This document shows, piece after piece, positions 7,955-18,496 of a DNA stretch of 64,000 bases. The position numbers and the translations under genes are program-made. Numbering within the stretch: the stretch's first letter is position 1; every line of letters starts with the position of its first letter. Below the pieces are notes generated by a model, which did no database searches, was not told the DNA's origin, and worked only from the letters and a program-made list of their open reading frames with translations. The stretch lies in NCBI GenBank assembly GCA_001548435.1, contig AP017308.1, positions 2,365,030 to 2,429,029 on the forward strand, read 5' to 3'. The DNA is from Leptolyngbya sp. NIES-3755 (GTDB lineage: Bacteria > Cyanobacteriota > Cyanobacteriia > Leptolyngbyales > Leptolyngbyaceae).

Positions 7955-10435
7955 ATGGATCTGGTGCGATTGCAAAAGGCGTTATCGGTGGAAGCCGATC
8001 GCGGATTTAATGATCTGGAGGGGAATCAATTTCGCTTCAGTGAGTTTTTGCATCTGAGTTTGAGTGATTCGAGTGCGGAATTGCCCAAGACTGAGCGGGA
8101 AAAATGTCGAGCGATCGCGAATCAATACTCAAAGTATTCCGAACTCGAATTTGCACAACGCCAGCATCTTGTCGCTGAAACTCGCCGTTTTCTCTATCAA
8201 GTTAAAAAAACTGAAGAAAAAGCCGCTTCCGTCAAAGAAAAACCAGCCGAGAAAACGGTTAAAGAAAAGCCTGCTTCGACTCGTAAAATTGCCGCTGCTC
8301 CAGTCGTTCCCGAAACTCCAGCCCGTGATATTCCACTAATTCAGGCGATTACTTATCTTCCTGGCATCGGACCCAAAAGCGCGGAAAAGCTTGCCAAACT
8401 CGGACTCTATTACGTTCGAGATATGTTGTACTACTATCCGCGTGATTACATTGATTACGCTCGACAAGTCAATATTCGCGATCTGGAACCAGGGGAAACC
8501 GTCACGATCGTCGCAACAATCAAAAACTGTAATTGCTTCACGAGTCCGCGTAATAGCAAACTCACAATTCTAGAGTTAACCATCCAAGATTCGAGCGGAC
8601 AGATGAAAATCACCCGATTCTATATGGGCAGTCGGTTCGCCAATCGGGGATGGCAAGAACAACAGAAACGACTTTATCCGAAAGGAGCATCGATCGCAGC
8701 TTCGGGTTTAGTCAAAGAAACCAAATTCGGCGGAGTCAGCCTTGAAGATCCGGATATTGAAGTACTCGATCAAGAAGGCGAATCGCTGAATTCTACAAAT
8801 ATTGGACGGATTGTTCCGGTTTATCCTCTAACTGAAGGGGTTGGAGCGGATTTGGTTCGTCGGGCGGTTTCGGCTTCAATGCCTGCGATCGCGAATTTAC
8901 ACGAGCCGATTCCCAAAGGACTTCTGACGGAATATAAATTGGTCGGAATTCAGGAAGCGATCGCAAACATCCATTTCCCAACCGATTCTGAAGCTCTAGA
9001 ATCTGCCCGTCGTCGCTTAGTGTTCGATGAATTTTTCTATTTGCAATTAGGTCTGCTCAAACGTCGATACGAACAGCGACAAACTCAAGCCAGTGCTGTT
9101 CTTGCACCGACAGGCAAGCTAATTGATGATTTTTACAAGTTGCTCCCGTTCAAGCTTACGAATGCTCAACAGCGAGTCACAAATGATATTTTGAACGATC
9201 TTCAGCGTCCGATTCCGATGAATCGTCTAATTCAAGGCGACGTGGGATCAGGAAAAACCGTTGTTGCGGTACTGACAATTCTGGCAGCGATTCAATCGGG
9301 CTATCAAGCGGCGTTTATGGCTCCGACTGAAGTTCTCGCGGAACAGCACTATCGAAAGTTAGTTGAATGGTTTAATCAGCTTCATTTGCCTGTTGAGTTG
9401 CTCACAGGTTCAACCAAAGCTGCCAAACGTCGAGAGATTCATAACGGGCTGCAAACCGGAGAATTGCCGTTATTGGTTGGAACTCATGCGCTGATTCAAG
9501 ATACGGTGAGCTTCGATCGATTAGGCTTAGTCGTGATTGATGAACAACATCGATTTGGAGTTGAACAACGCGCCCGCCTCCAGCAAAAAGGCGAACATCC
9601 GCATGTTTTAACCATGACTGCAACGCCGATTCCAAGAACGTTGGCATTAACGTTACATGGCGATTTGGATGTGAGTCAGATTGATGAGTTGCCACCGGGA
9701 CGGAAGCCGATTCAAACGACTGCACTGACGGGGCGCGATCGACAACAAGCTTATGATTTGATGAAGCGCGAAATTGCTCAAGGACGGCAGATTTATATTG
9801 TGTTGCCGTTGGTTGAAGAATCTGAGAAATTGGATCTCAAATCAGCGATCGACGAACATCAACATCTCAGCGAAGATATCTTTCCAGATTTTCAGGTGGG
9901 CTTGCTTCACGGTCGAATGACATCAGCCGAAAAAGATGAAGCAATTACTCAATTTCGCGACAACAAAACTCAGATTCTCGTCTCTACAACGGTTGTCGAA
10001 GTCGGGGTCGATGTTCCGAATGCAACGGTGATGATGATCGAACACGCAGAACGGTTTGGATTGTCACAACTTCACCAGCTTCGGGGACGAGTTGGACGGG
10101 GCGGATCACAGTCGTTTTGTTTATTGATGAGTAGTTCTAAGAGCGAAACAGCGCGGCAACGCTTGAAAGTGTTGGAACAATCCCAGGACGGGTTCTTCAT
10201 CTCAGAAATGGATATGCGCTTCCGAGGTCCAGGGGCAGTCTTAGGAACGCGACAATCGGGTTTACCGGATTTTGCTTTGGCGAGTTTAGTTGAAGATCAA
10301 GCAGTGCTAGAGATGGCGCGGGATGCAGCGGAAAGAACAATACAGAAAGATCCCTCGATCGAGAAATGGAACGCGATGAAAGCCGAATTGGAATATCGTT
10401 ATCAGAGATTGATGGGTGGGGCAATTCTGACCTGA
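7955..10435 (+). CDS. recG: ATP-dependent DNA helicase RecG
   Basis: RecG remodels stalled replication forks and Holliday junctions. The protein is 826 residues. After a cyanobacteria-type N-terminal extension with a Lys/Glu-rich stretch (about residues 88-112), the wedge domain begins near AITYLPGIGPKSAEKLA. The helicase core has Walker A GDVGSGKT (about residue 428), DEQHRFGVEQR as motif II, TMTATPIPRTLAL, and the C-terminal motif VVEVGVDVPNATVMMIEHAERFG with QLRGRVGRG. All core motifs are intact. The Lys/Glu-rich extension is longer than in E. coli, as usual in cyanobacteria. Confidence 0.97.
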   Translation: MDLVRLQKALSVEADRGFNDLEGNQFRFSEFLHLSLSDSSAELPKTEREKCRAIANQYSKYSELEFAQRQHLVAETRRFLYQVKKTEEKAASVKEKPAEKTVKEKPASTRKIAAAPVVPETPARDIPLIQAITYLPGIGPKSAEKLAKLGLYYVRDMLYYYPRDYIDYARQVNIRDLEPGETVTIVATIKNCNCFTSPRNSKLTILELTIQDSSGQMKITRFYMGSRFANRGWQEQQKRLYPKGASIAASGLVKETKFGGVSLEDPDIEVLDQEGESLNSTNIGRIVPVYPLTEGVGADLVRRAVSASMPAIANLHEPIPKGLLTEYKLVGIQEAIANIHFPTDSEALESARRRLVFDEFFYLQLGLLKRRYEQRQTQASAVLAPTGKLIDDFYKLLPFKLTNAQQRVTNDILNDLQRPIPMNRLIQGDVGSGKTVVAVLTILAAIQSGYQAAFMAPTEVLAEQHYRKLVEWFNQLHLPVELLTGSTKAAKRREIHNGLQTGELPLLVGTHALIQDTVSFDRLGLVVIDEQHRFGVEQRARLQQKGEHPHVLTMTATPIPRTLALTLHGDLDVSQIDELPPGRKPIQTTALTGRDRQQAYDLMKREIAQGRQIYIVLPLVEESEKLDLKSAIDEHQHLSEDIFPDFQVGLLHGRMTSAEKDEAITQFRDNKTQILVSTTVVEVGVDVPNATVMMIEHAERFGLSQLHQLRGRVGRGGSQSFCLLMSSSKSETARQRLKVLEQSQDGFFISEMDMRFRGPGAVLGTRQSGLPDFALASLVEDQAVLEMARDAAERTIQKDPSIEKWNAMKAELEYRYQRLMGGAILT

Positions 10436-10633
10436 TCAGAAATCTTGCAAACAACACCCTCTTTCTTTTTGCGATGGTATCTCATCAGAACTTTAACCAA
10501 ATCAAAAATCGATGAAGTCAACTATCCATTTCAACACTGTTAAATTGGCATTAGCCAGTTCTTAAAGTTCGTGTGAGACCAATAACGAAGGGATTCTCCT
10601 ATCACCTGTCGTTTTTGATACAACATCACTCAC

Positions 10634-13600
10634 ATGGCGTTCCAACTACAAATCCTGCACGCTTCCGACTTTGAAGCTGGCATTCCGGCACTAACAGATT
10701 CTGTTAACTTCTCAACCGTTATTAATGCCCTCAAAGACGACTACGCAAATACGCTGATTCTTTCCTCTGGTGATAACTATATTCCTGGACCATTCTTCTC
10801 GGCTTCTAGTGATCCAGCCATGCGATCGATTCTCGGTCAAGAAGGAGTCGGACGAGCAGATATCGCCATCCTGAACGAGATTGGATTTCAGGCATCAGCG
10901 TTTGGCAATCATGAATTCGATTTGGGAACCAATACGATCGCGTCCCTGCTGAATGTCGATCGAGCTTATCCCGGTACGAGATTTCCCTATCTCAGCACCA
11001 ATCTCGACTTTGCAAATGATCCTGCTTTACGCGGTTTGGTGGTTCCTGATGGGCAAGCTCCCAGACCTAACAGTATTGCGAAAAGCACAGTGATCACAGT
11101 GGGTGGAGAACGGATCGGACTGATTGGCGCAACGACTCCAACCCTTGCCGCGATTTCTTCTCCAGGTTCAGGCGTTGTGATTACCCCTCAACCCTTTGGA
11201 GGAACGCCTACTCCGGAACAATTGGATGCACTCGCGCAAGTGATTCAAACTGAGGTTAACAATCTTGTTGCTGCTGGAATTAACAAAATTGTAGTGATGG
11301 CGCACATGCAGCAATTGTTTATTGAGCGCGAACTGGCAAAACGATTGTCGAATGTGGATGTGATCATTGCAGGTGGATCACATACATTGTTAGCAGATAG
11401 TAGCGATCGCTTACGTCCAGGTGATACCGCAGGAGATATTTACCCGTTAGTTGAACAATCGCCGACCGGAAACGTTCTCGTGCTCAATACAGCCGCGAAC
11501 TATCGATATGTTGGGCGATTAGTGGCTGAATTTGATGATCAAGGCAGAATGGATCTTTCCAAACTTGATCCGCTGATTAATGGGGCGTATGCGACCGATG
11601 CGGAAAGTGTTTCGGTTCTGACTGCGACGAATCCGGGAACGCCTGATCCAGAAGTTGCAGCGATCGTCCAAACCTTGCGCGATCGTGTGATTGTTCCGAA
11701 AGATGCTGTGATCTTTGGTCGCTCTGATGTGTTTCTCAATGGCACCCGCGACGATGTGCGAACTCAAGAAACCAACTTAGGAAATTTGACCGCTGATGCA
11801 AATCTATTTGTCGCAAGAAGGACTGATCCGAATGTTGTCATTTCGCTGAAAAATGGGGGCGGGATTCGGGACAACATTGGAGTTGTGAGCGGTACGGGGG
11901 GAGCTACGGGAACTGTCGATCGCTTACCAACCGTTGCGAATGAATTGGCGAATAAGCAAGCAGGTGACATTTCTCAGCTTGATATCGAAAATTCGCTGCG
12001 GTTCAATAACTCGCTCACGTTAGTCACTGTCACAGCAGCGCAACTGAAAGACTTAATTGAGCATGGTGTTTCTGGAGTTCGTCCGGGTGCAACACCAGGA
12101 GCATTCCCGCAGATTGGAGGGTTTCAGTTTAGCTTTGATCCAAATCGAACGGCACGAACCACGACTGTTGCAGGCGATCGTGTTCAATCTCTGGCGATTA
12201 CCGATGCGAATGGCAATGCGATCGATGAACTGGTGCGAGGGGGACGAATCATCGGTGATCCGACTCGAACATTCCGCATGGTCACGTTGAGCTTTTTAGT
12301 GGGTGCACCTGGAGCAGCGACAGGCGGAGATGGCTATCCGTTTCCACAGATTGTTGCTGCAAATCCAACTTTGGCGAATCGGGTAGAGTTGCTTGATCCA
12401 AATGCGCCAAGAAGCGGAGATGCGACTTTTGCAGCGAATGGAACAGAACAAGATGCGTTTGCAGAATATCTGAAAGCGATCGGGGATTTCGACACGCCTG
12501 ATGTTGCTCCTACGGAAGATCGGCGAATTCGTAATCTATCGGTTGCACCAGAACCCACTCTCACAGGCTCTAGTGTGCTGAAAAGGCTTGGAACATTTGC
12601 GGGAAATGGTTCGGAAATCTCAGCTTATGATCCTGCAACTAAGCAATTGGTCGTGATCGGCGGTGGGACTTCGGTGCAAGTGTTGGATCTTAGTGATCCA
12701 TCGAATCCAAGATTGACGAAAACATTGGATTTATCAACTTTTGGAAGTGCAACGAACAGTGTCACGATTCGAGATGGCATTGTTGCGATCGCAGTCGATG
12801 GTCTCGATCGAACAGGTTCGGGGCAAGTAGTTTTCTACAATTCCGCTGGCGAATTCCTCAGAGCGGTGCAAGTTGGTGCAGTTCCCGATATGCTGACCTT
12901 TACGCCCGATGGGAAGAAGATTTTAGTTGCAAATGAAGGCGAACCGAGTAGCTATAATCAGGCGAATTCGATTGATCCAGTCGGTTCAGTTAGCATCATT
13001 GATCTATCGAATGGCGTGAACAATGCGATCGTTCAAACCGCAGGATTTGATCAATTTAACGATCGTAAAGCGGAACTCCAAGCCAAAGGAATTCGGATTT
13101 ATGGACCGAATGCAACCGTCGCTCAGGATCTCGAACCGGAGTACATTACTATTTCCGAAGATGGCAAAACCGCATGGGTGACGCTTCAGGAAAATAATGC
13201 GATCGCTGTTGTTGATATCAATACGGCTCAAGTGTTAGATATTCTTCCACTGGGATTGAAAGACCATAGTAAACCTGGAAATGGCATTGATCCGAGCGAT
13301 CGGGATAATGCGATCAACATTCGCAATGTTCCGGTGTTTGGAATGTATCAACCGGATGCGATCGCCTCGTTCCAAGTGGGCGGCAAGACTTATCTGATCA
13401 CCGCAAATGAAGGAGATGCGAGAGACTATCCTGGATTTGCGGAAGAACTGCGCGTGGGGGATAGTCAGTACCAACTTGATCCGACTGTTTTTCCGAATGC
13501 AAGTGAACTGAAACAGAATGCTAATTTGGGACGATTGACTGTTACCAGAGCAACCGGGGATTTGAATGGTGATGGATTGTTCGAGCAAATTCAAGTGCTT

Positions 13601-16600
13601 GGAGGTCGATCGTTCTCGATTTGGGATGAGAGTGGCAAGCTAGTTTTTGATAGCGGTGATCAGTTAGAGCAAATTACGGCAAGAGCATTTCCCGCTAACT
13701 TCAACTCTGATAACAATGCCAATACCTTTGACACTCGGAGCGATAACAAAGGTCCTGAACCAGAGGGAGTTGTGCTTGGAACGGTAGGCGATCGAATCTA
13801 TGCCTTCATTGGTCTAGAACGAATTGGCGGTGTCATGGTCTACGAAGTGACAAATCCGCAAAAGCCCGTATTTGTAGAGTATGTGAACCCGCGCAATTTT
13901 AGCCTTGATCCAACGACAGGTGTAACTGATTCAGGCGTTGAAGGACTAACCTTCATTCCTGGTAACATCAGCCCGAATGGTAAACCGCTGCTTGTTCTCA
14001 CGAATGAGATTAGTAAAACCACTTCGATCTTTGAGTTCACGCCGCCGACTCGGATTAGTGACATTCAGGGAACGGCTCATCGATCGACGCTTGAAGGTCA
14101 AACCGTAAACAATGTTGCTGGTATTGTCACTGCACTTCGCAGCAATGGATTTTACATTCAAGATCCAAACCCAGATAACAATGCAGCAACTTCTGAAGGT
14201 CTATTTATTTTCACGAATACGGCTCCAGTGGTCAAAATTGGCGATGCAGTTCAAGTGAATGGAATTGTAAGTGAATTCCGTCCGGGTGGAGCAAACAGCA
14301 CGAATTTAAGCACGACTCAAATTGGGGGTGCTGGAAGTCCTGCTGCAACCTTTAGAATTCTTTCAAGCAATAATCCTCTACCTGATGCAACTGTGATCGG
14401 AACTGGGGGACGCATTCCACCGAATCAAATCATTAGCAGCGGTGCAGTCAATGGGAGCGTTGAAAATCCAGGATCAGTGTTCAATCCAAACATCAATGGA
14501 ATTGACTTCTATGAAAGCTTGGAAGGAATGCGCGTCAGAGTCAATGATGCAGTTGCAGTCAGTCCAACGAACAATTTCGGTGAGATTGCTGTTCTGTCTG
14601 ACAATGGTGCGAATAGTTCTCTTCGGACTGATCGCGGTGGCATCATCATTCAGCCTGATGACTTTAATCCAGAACGAATCATCATTGATGACGCGATCGT
14701 ATCCAATCCCCCAGACGTAAATGTTGGCGATCGCTTTTCCAGTGTCACGGGCGTAATCGATTACAGCTTCGGTAATTTCAAACTGTTAAACACTGAAGCG
14801 TTACCTGGTGTGACTTCTAGCAATTTAGAGCGCGAGACAACCACTTTAGAAGGGGGAACCAATCAACTCACTGTTGCTACGTTCAATGTTGAAAATCTCA
14901 GTCCATCTAGTGGTGCAGCAAAGTTCAGTGCATTAGCGGATCAGATTGTTCAACGTCTGAAAACTCCGGATGTTTTGAATATTCAAGAAATTCAGGATAA
15001 TAATGGCGCACAGGACAGTGGTGTTGTTGATGCGAATCAGACATATCAGCGATTGATTGATGCGATCGTAGCTGCTGGAGGTCCAAGATACGAATATCGC
15101 CAGATCAATCCAGTGAACAATCAAGACGGCGGACAACCCGGAGGCAATATTCGAGTTGGCTTCTTATTCAATCCAGAACGAGTTAGCTTTGTCGATCGAC
15201 CCGGTGGCGATTCTCTCACCAGTACCACGGTCAGTCGAGATGGGCTTTCTATCAGTCCCGGTCGAATTGATCCAACGAATCCAGCTTTCGATGATTCTCG
15301 CAAACCGCTAGTTGGAGAGTTCCGCTTCAACGGTGGCAATCAAGTGTTTGTCATTAACAATCACTTCAATTCTAAAGGGGGCGATCAGCCGTTATTTGGA
15401 AGATTCCAACCGCCTACATTAACCACCGAAGCTCAGCGAATTGAACAGGCTCAAATTGTTAAAAGCTTTGTCGATCGCTTACTTGCCCAAAATGCGAACG
15501 CCAATGTCATTGTTACAGGCGACCTCAATGATTTTCCATTCTCTGATCCGTTGGATGTTCTTACAGGGGATCAGTCGATCGTCAATCTCTATGACACGCT
15601 TCCTGTGAATCAGCGGTACAACTACAATTTCGAGGGCAATTCGCAAGCACTTGATCACATTCTTGTCAGCCGTAACTTATTGACCAACAGTGATGCGAAA
15701 TTTGATGTTGTTCGGATCAATTCTGAATTCGCAGATCAAGTCAGTGATCATGATCCGCTCGTGTCTCGGTTCACATTTGTTCAACCGGATGGCAAAGGTG
15801 GACGGAAATCTTTTGAGATTCAATCAGGCGATCGCACTACGATCGTGAATTTTGCTGGAGTCGGTCTGGGTTCAAATCCTGATAAAACGACGATCGCAGA
15901 AGTTGATACGTTGAAATTTGTAGGAGCAGATCTGACTGCACGAAATCTTCAACTGAATCAAATTGGAGCCGATCTTGAAATTTCTTTCCTCGCTCCGAAC
16001 AGTCCAAAAGTGATTCTAAAGGATTTCCGCTTAGAGAATCTGGACAACTTACAGCGGCGGACGGGAGCCTCGATCGACATCGGCAATATTCTATTCGACG
16101 GACAGCGATCGACTTCCGATGATTTCGATGTGTTTGATGCGGATATGGTTCGCCGCACTGTTTTCAATCGCAACACTGTGACTTTCCTAAATCAGCTTGA
16201 TAACGTCGTAGATGGCTTTAATGGCTCGAATGACATCATCAATGGTTTAGGGGGCAATGACACGCTGTACGGTCTGAGTGGCGATGACATGCTCCGAGGT
16301 GGAGAGGGTAACGATACGCTATTTGGCGGAATCGGTAACGATCGCTTATTCGGGGATGCAGGTCGCGATACCTTCGTGATTCGTCGGCAGGATGGTTCAG
16401 ATGTGATTGAAGACTTTGAAGTGGGAGTCGATCGAATTGGACTAGCAGGCAATCTGACGTTTGATCAACTCTCGATCGTGGCTGGATCGGGTGGAGCGGC
16501 AAACAATACGCTGATTCGCTTGACTCGAAATGATGAAGTGCTAACCACTCTAATTGGAGTGCAAGCCAATCAATTCACTCGATCGAGCTTCGCATCAGTC

Positions 16601-16603
16601 TAA
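10634..16603 (+). CDS. Giant exported 5'-nucleotidase/endonuclease with RTX repeats
   Basis: A 1989-residue multidomain protein. In order: a calcineurin-like 5'-nucleotidase domain (about 1-640, with SSGDNY, GNHEFD and NGGGIRDN); a beta-propeller choice-of-anchor I-like domain (about 643-1136); an OB/lamin-tail-like segment (about 1139-1399); an endonuclease/exonuclease/phosphatase domain of ExeM/NucH type (about 1412-1716, with ATFNVENLS, NIQEIQDNNG, VTGDLNDFP and SDHDPL); and RTX repeats (about 1852-1932, GGNDTLYG and GGIGNDRLFG) near the C-terminus. No signal peptide is seen, so export is probably by a type I system through the RTX end. Such proteins scavenge phosphate from external DNA and nucleotides. 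The first metal motif reads DFE rather than DxH. No phosphate-regulon box was identified upstream. Confidence 0.93.
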   Translation: MAFQLQILHASDFEAGIPALTDSVNFSTVINALKDDYANTLILSSGDNYIPGPFFSASSDPAMRSILGQEGVGRADIAILNEIGFQASAFGNHEFDLGTNTIASLLNVDRAYPGTRFPYLSTNLDFANDPALRGLVVPDGQAPRPNSIAKSTVITVGGERIGLIGATTPTLAAISSPGSGVVITPQPFGGTPTPEQLDALAQVIQTEVNNLVAAGINKIVVMAHMQQLFIERELAKRLSNVDVIIAGGSHTLLADSSDRLRPGDTAGDIYPLVEQSPTGNVLVLNTAANYRYVGRLVAEFDDQGRMDLSKLDPLINGAYATDAESVSVLTATNPGTPDPEVAAIVQTLRDRVIVPKDAVIFGRSDVFLNGTRDDVRTQETNLGNLTADANLFVARRTDPNVVISLKNGGGIRDNIGVVSGTGGATGTVDRLPTVANELANKQAGDISQLDIENSLRFNNSLTLVTVTAAQLKDLIEHGVSGVRPGATPGAFPQIGGFQFSFDPNRTARTTTVAGDRVQSLAITDANGNAIDELVRGGRIIGDPTRTFRMVTLSFLVGAPGAATGGDGYPFPQIVAANPTLANRVELLDPNAPRSGDATFAANGTEQDAFAEYLKAIGDFDTPDVAPTEDRRIRNLSVAPEPTLTGSSVLKRLGTFAGNGSEISAYDPATKQLVVIGGGTSVQVLDLSDPSNPRLTKTLDLSTFGSATNSVTIRDGIVAIAVDGLDRTGSGQVVFYNSAGEFLRAVQVGAVPDMLTFTPDGKKILVANEGEPSSYNQANSIDPVGSVSIIDLSNGVNNAIVQTAGFDQFNDRKAELQAKGIRIYGPNATVAQDLEPEYITISEDGKTAWVTLQENNAIAVVDINTAQVLDILPLGLKDHSKPGNGIDPSDRDNAINIRNVPVFGMYQPDAIASFQVGGKTYLITANEGDARDYPGFAEELRVGDSQYQLDPTVFPNASELKQNANLGRLTVTRATGDLNGDGLFEQIQVLGGRSFSIWDESGKLVFDSGDQLEQITARAFPANFNSDNNANTFDTRSDNKGPEPEGVVLGTVGDRIYAFIGLERIGGVMVYEVTNPQKPVFVEYVNPRNFSLDPTTGVTDSGVEGLTFIPGNISPNGKPLLVLTNEISKTTSIFEFTPPTRISDIQGTAHRSTLEGQTVNNVAGIVTALRSNGFYIQDPNPDNNAATSEGLFIFTNTAPVVKIGDAVQVNGIVSEFRPGGANSTNLSTTQIGGAGSPAATFRILSSNNPLPDATVIGTGGRIPPNQIISSGAVNGSVENPGSVFNPNINGIDFYESLEGMRVRVNDAVAVSPTNNFGEIAVLSDNGANSSLRTDRGGIIIQPDDFNPERIIIDDAIVSNPPDVNVGDRFSSVTGVIDYSFGNFKLLNTEALPGVTSSNLERETTTLEGGTNQLTVATFNVENLSPSSGAAKFSALADQIVQRLKTPDVLNIQEIQDNNGAQDSGVVDANQTYQRLIDAIVAAGGPRYEYRQINPVNNQDGGQPGGNIRVGFLFNPERVSFVDRPGGDSLTSTTVSRDGLSISPGRIDPTNPAFDDSRKPLVGEFRFNGGNQVFVINNHFNSKGGDQPLFGRFQPPTLTTEAQRIEQAQIVKSFVDRLLAQNANANVIVTGDLNDFPFSDPLDVLTGDQSIVNLYDTLPVNQRYNYNFEGNSQALDHILVSRNLLTNSDAKFDVVRINSEFADQVSDHDPLVSRFTFVQPDGKGGRKSFEIQSGDRTTIVNFAGVGLGSNPDKTTIAEVDTLKFVGADLTARNLQLNQIGADLEISFLAPNSPKVILKDFRLENLDNLQRRTGASIDIGNILFDGQRSTSDDFDVFDADMVRRTVFNRNTVTFLNQLDNVVDGFNGSNDIINGLGGNDTLYGLSGDDMLRGGEGNDTLFGGIGNDRLFGDAGRDTFVIRRQDGSDVIEDFEVGVDRIGLAGNLTFDQLSIVAGSGGAANNTLIRLTRNDEVLTTLIGVQANQFTRSSFASV

Positions 16604-16624
16604 TTAATTTACTGAGTATTTATA

Positions 16625-16659
16625 CGGATGTCGTGAGTGATTGCGGCATCCGGTTTTTT
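16625..16659 (+). terminator. Rho-independent terminator of the nuclease gene
   Basis: A 9-bp stem (16625-16633 with 16644-16652, one G-U pair) and a 10-base loop, followed by GTTTTTT. It lies 22 bases past the stop codon of the giant nuclease gene. Confidence 0.9.
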
Positions 16660-16882
16660 GTTTCTATGCGTGTATCCATCTTGTGATAGAACTTGGAACT
16701 TTTAACTCAATTAGAAAATCAACTAGAAGAAATAACAAAATTTCAGCAAAAGTACTTAAAATTTGTTGTATCTTGATAAAACTTATAAATGTCGCTCTAT
16801 CCTGAAGAAATAGAACGAAAAGTTTGACACGTCATGTTCGGCGTATTATTCTACACCAACCTAGTTTTCTCTACATTTGGCT

Positions 16883-17026
16883 ATGGCAACTTTTGTTTTA
16901 CTCAAATTTATTGCGATCGCATCGTTGGGTTATTTCCTTTTCCTCAGTCTCTTAGCAGGAACTCTGGATAGTCCATTCACCTTTATCGATGCTGGGTTAC
17001 TTTGGATCGTTGGCAAGAAAATGTAA
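16883..17026 (+). CDS. Small membrane protein (47 aa)
   Basis: ATG 16883 opens a 47-codon frame ending at TAA 17024-17026: MATFVLLKFIAIASLGYF then FLSLLAGTL, a hydrophilic turn, and a C-terminal GLLWIVGKKM. It contains one strong hydrophobic helix and a short second one, as in small membrane proteins. No convincing ribosome site is seen, and the whole frame could be chance. It occupies the middle of the otherwise gene-free 507-base gap between the nuclease terminator and the kinase; the rest of that gap shows nothing but AT-rich sequence. Confidence 0.4.
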   Translation: MATFVLLKFIAIASLGYFLFLSLLAGTLDSPFTFIDAGLLWIVGKKM

Positions 17027-17110
17027 CGCAGTTTCGACCGGAGTAGTGCATCAGTGACGATCGCAAATTCCTAAAGAGATAATGGTGTCACCCAGTGAAC
17101 GAGAGGCATC

Positions 17111-18496
17111 ATGGATCAACTCATTGGAAAAACGCTGCACGATCGTTATCAGATTCAATCGCTGCTAGGTCGGCAAACCGGGCGCAGAACTTTTTTGGCA
17201 AAAGACCGACAAACTGGCTCATCAGTTGTGGTCAAACTTTTGCTGTTTGCGCCTGATTTTACTTGGGACGATTTGAAATTGTTTGAACGTGAGGCGGCAG
17301 TTCTCCGATCGCTGAACCATTCTGCAATTCCTCAATACCTCGATGATTTTGAAGTCGAAACGGAACTGGGAAAAGGATTCGCGCTCGTCCAAACTTACAT
17401 CGAAGCTCGATCGTTACAAGACTGGATACAATCTGGGCGAACCTTTAGCGAAGAAGAACTGAGAGCGATCGCGAAAGATTTACTTGCAATCCTGAACTAT
17501 CTACACAGTCGTCAGCCTCCGGTCGTCCATCGCGATTTGAAACCGAGCAATATTCTTTTAGGAAATCGCACCGGAAATCATCCTGGACAGATTTATTTAA
17601 TTGATTTTGGTTCTGTCCAAACTGCGCTTCACTATGGCACTCGAACGATTGTTGGAACTTACGGGTATATGCCGCCAGAACAATTCGGAGGTCAAACCGT
17701 TCCAGCATCGGATCTCTATGCTTTGGGTGCGACTCTAATCTGCCTTGCAACCGGGCAAAATCCCGATCAACTTCCTCAGCGGGAAATGCGGATTTTATTT
17801 GATCAGCATGTCACTCTCAGTCCGGATTTGATTGATTGGCTCAAGTGGCTGACAGAACCCAGTTTGGATTTACGATCGCAATCTGCTAAACAAGCTCTAG
17901 AAGCCCTAGAAGCCCCTCGATCGTTAGTGAAAGGGCAACCTGCTGGAAGCAAGATTAAACTCACCCAAACTCGCCAAACGTTAGAGATTATGATTCCGCC
18001 GCGAGGCTTTCATTTGGGATTGATTCCGACGATCGGATTCGCGATCGCATGGAATTCCTTTCTCGTGATGTGGTACGGACTTGCATTGATGAGTTGGAGT
18101 TCTGGCGGTTGGTTTATGGGACTATTCGCGATCGGGCACTTGAGCGCAGGACTGTGGATGATCTGGGGCATTCTGTCTGATCTCTTCGGACAAGTCAGAT
18201 TAAAAATCACAGAATCCGAAATTTTTCGCGCAACTGAACTATTCGGCATCAGAATTTTCCCGCTAACTGCAAATCGCCGCGACATCAATCGAATTGACCT
18301 GACGCACGATACTTACACCCGCGATTCAGAAGGGGGACATTTAAGAATCCCAGCACATATCCGCATCTGGGCAGGAACCAAGCAATTTACTTTAGGCGGC
18401 GGCAGAGGTAACACTGAATCTCTAACACTGCCAGAGGTAGATTGGTTAGGGGAACAACTGAGTCAATGGCTGAATTTACCCCTCGATCGTAAATAG
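17111..18496 (+). CDS. Membrane-anchored Ser/Thr protein kinase
   Basis: A 461-residue Hanks-type kinase. The N-terminal kinase domain (about 1-285) has the ATP-site lysine in VVVKLLLF, the catalytic loop VHRDLKPSNILL (about residue 140), DFG in LIDFGSVQ (about 165), and the GTYGYMPPEQF activation segment. Two hydrophobic segments at about 303-350 anchor it, and the C-terminal about 100 residues form a small domain likely outside the membrane. This is the common cyanobacterial layout for sensor kinases. The substrates are unknown. GAGAGGC precedes ATG 17111. The stop codon abuts that of the next gene on the other strand. Confidence 0.93.
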   Translation: MDQLIGKTLHDRYQIQSLLGRQTGRRTFLAKDRQTGSSVVVKLLLFAPDFTWDDLKLFEREAAVLRSLNHSAIPQYLDDFEVETELGKGFALVQTYIEARSLQDWIQSGRTFSEEELRAIAKDLLAILNYLHSRQPPVVHRDLKPSNILLGNRTGNHPGQIYLIDFGSVQTALHYGTRTIVGTYGYMPPEQFGGQTVPASDLYALGATLICLATGQNPDQLPQREMRILFDQHVTLSPDLIDWLKWLTEPSLDLRSQSAKQALEALEAPRSLVKGQPAGSKIKLTQTRQTLEIMIPPRGFHLGLIPTIGFAIAWNSFLVMWYGLALMSWSSGGWFMGLFAIGHLSAGLWMIWGILSDLFGQVRLKITESEIFRATELFGIRIFPLTANRRDINRIDLTHDTYTRDSEGGHLRIPAHIRIWAGTKQFTLGGGRGNTESLTLPEVDWLGEQLSQWLNLPLDRK

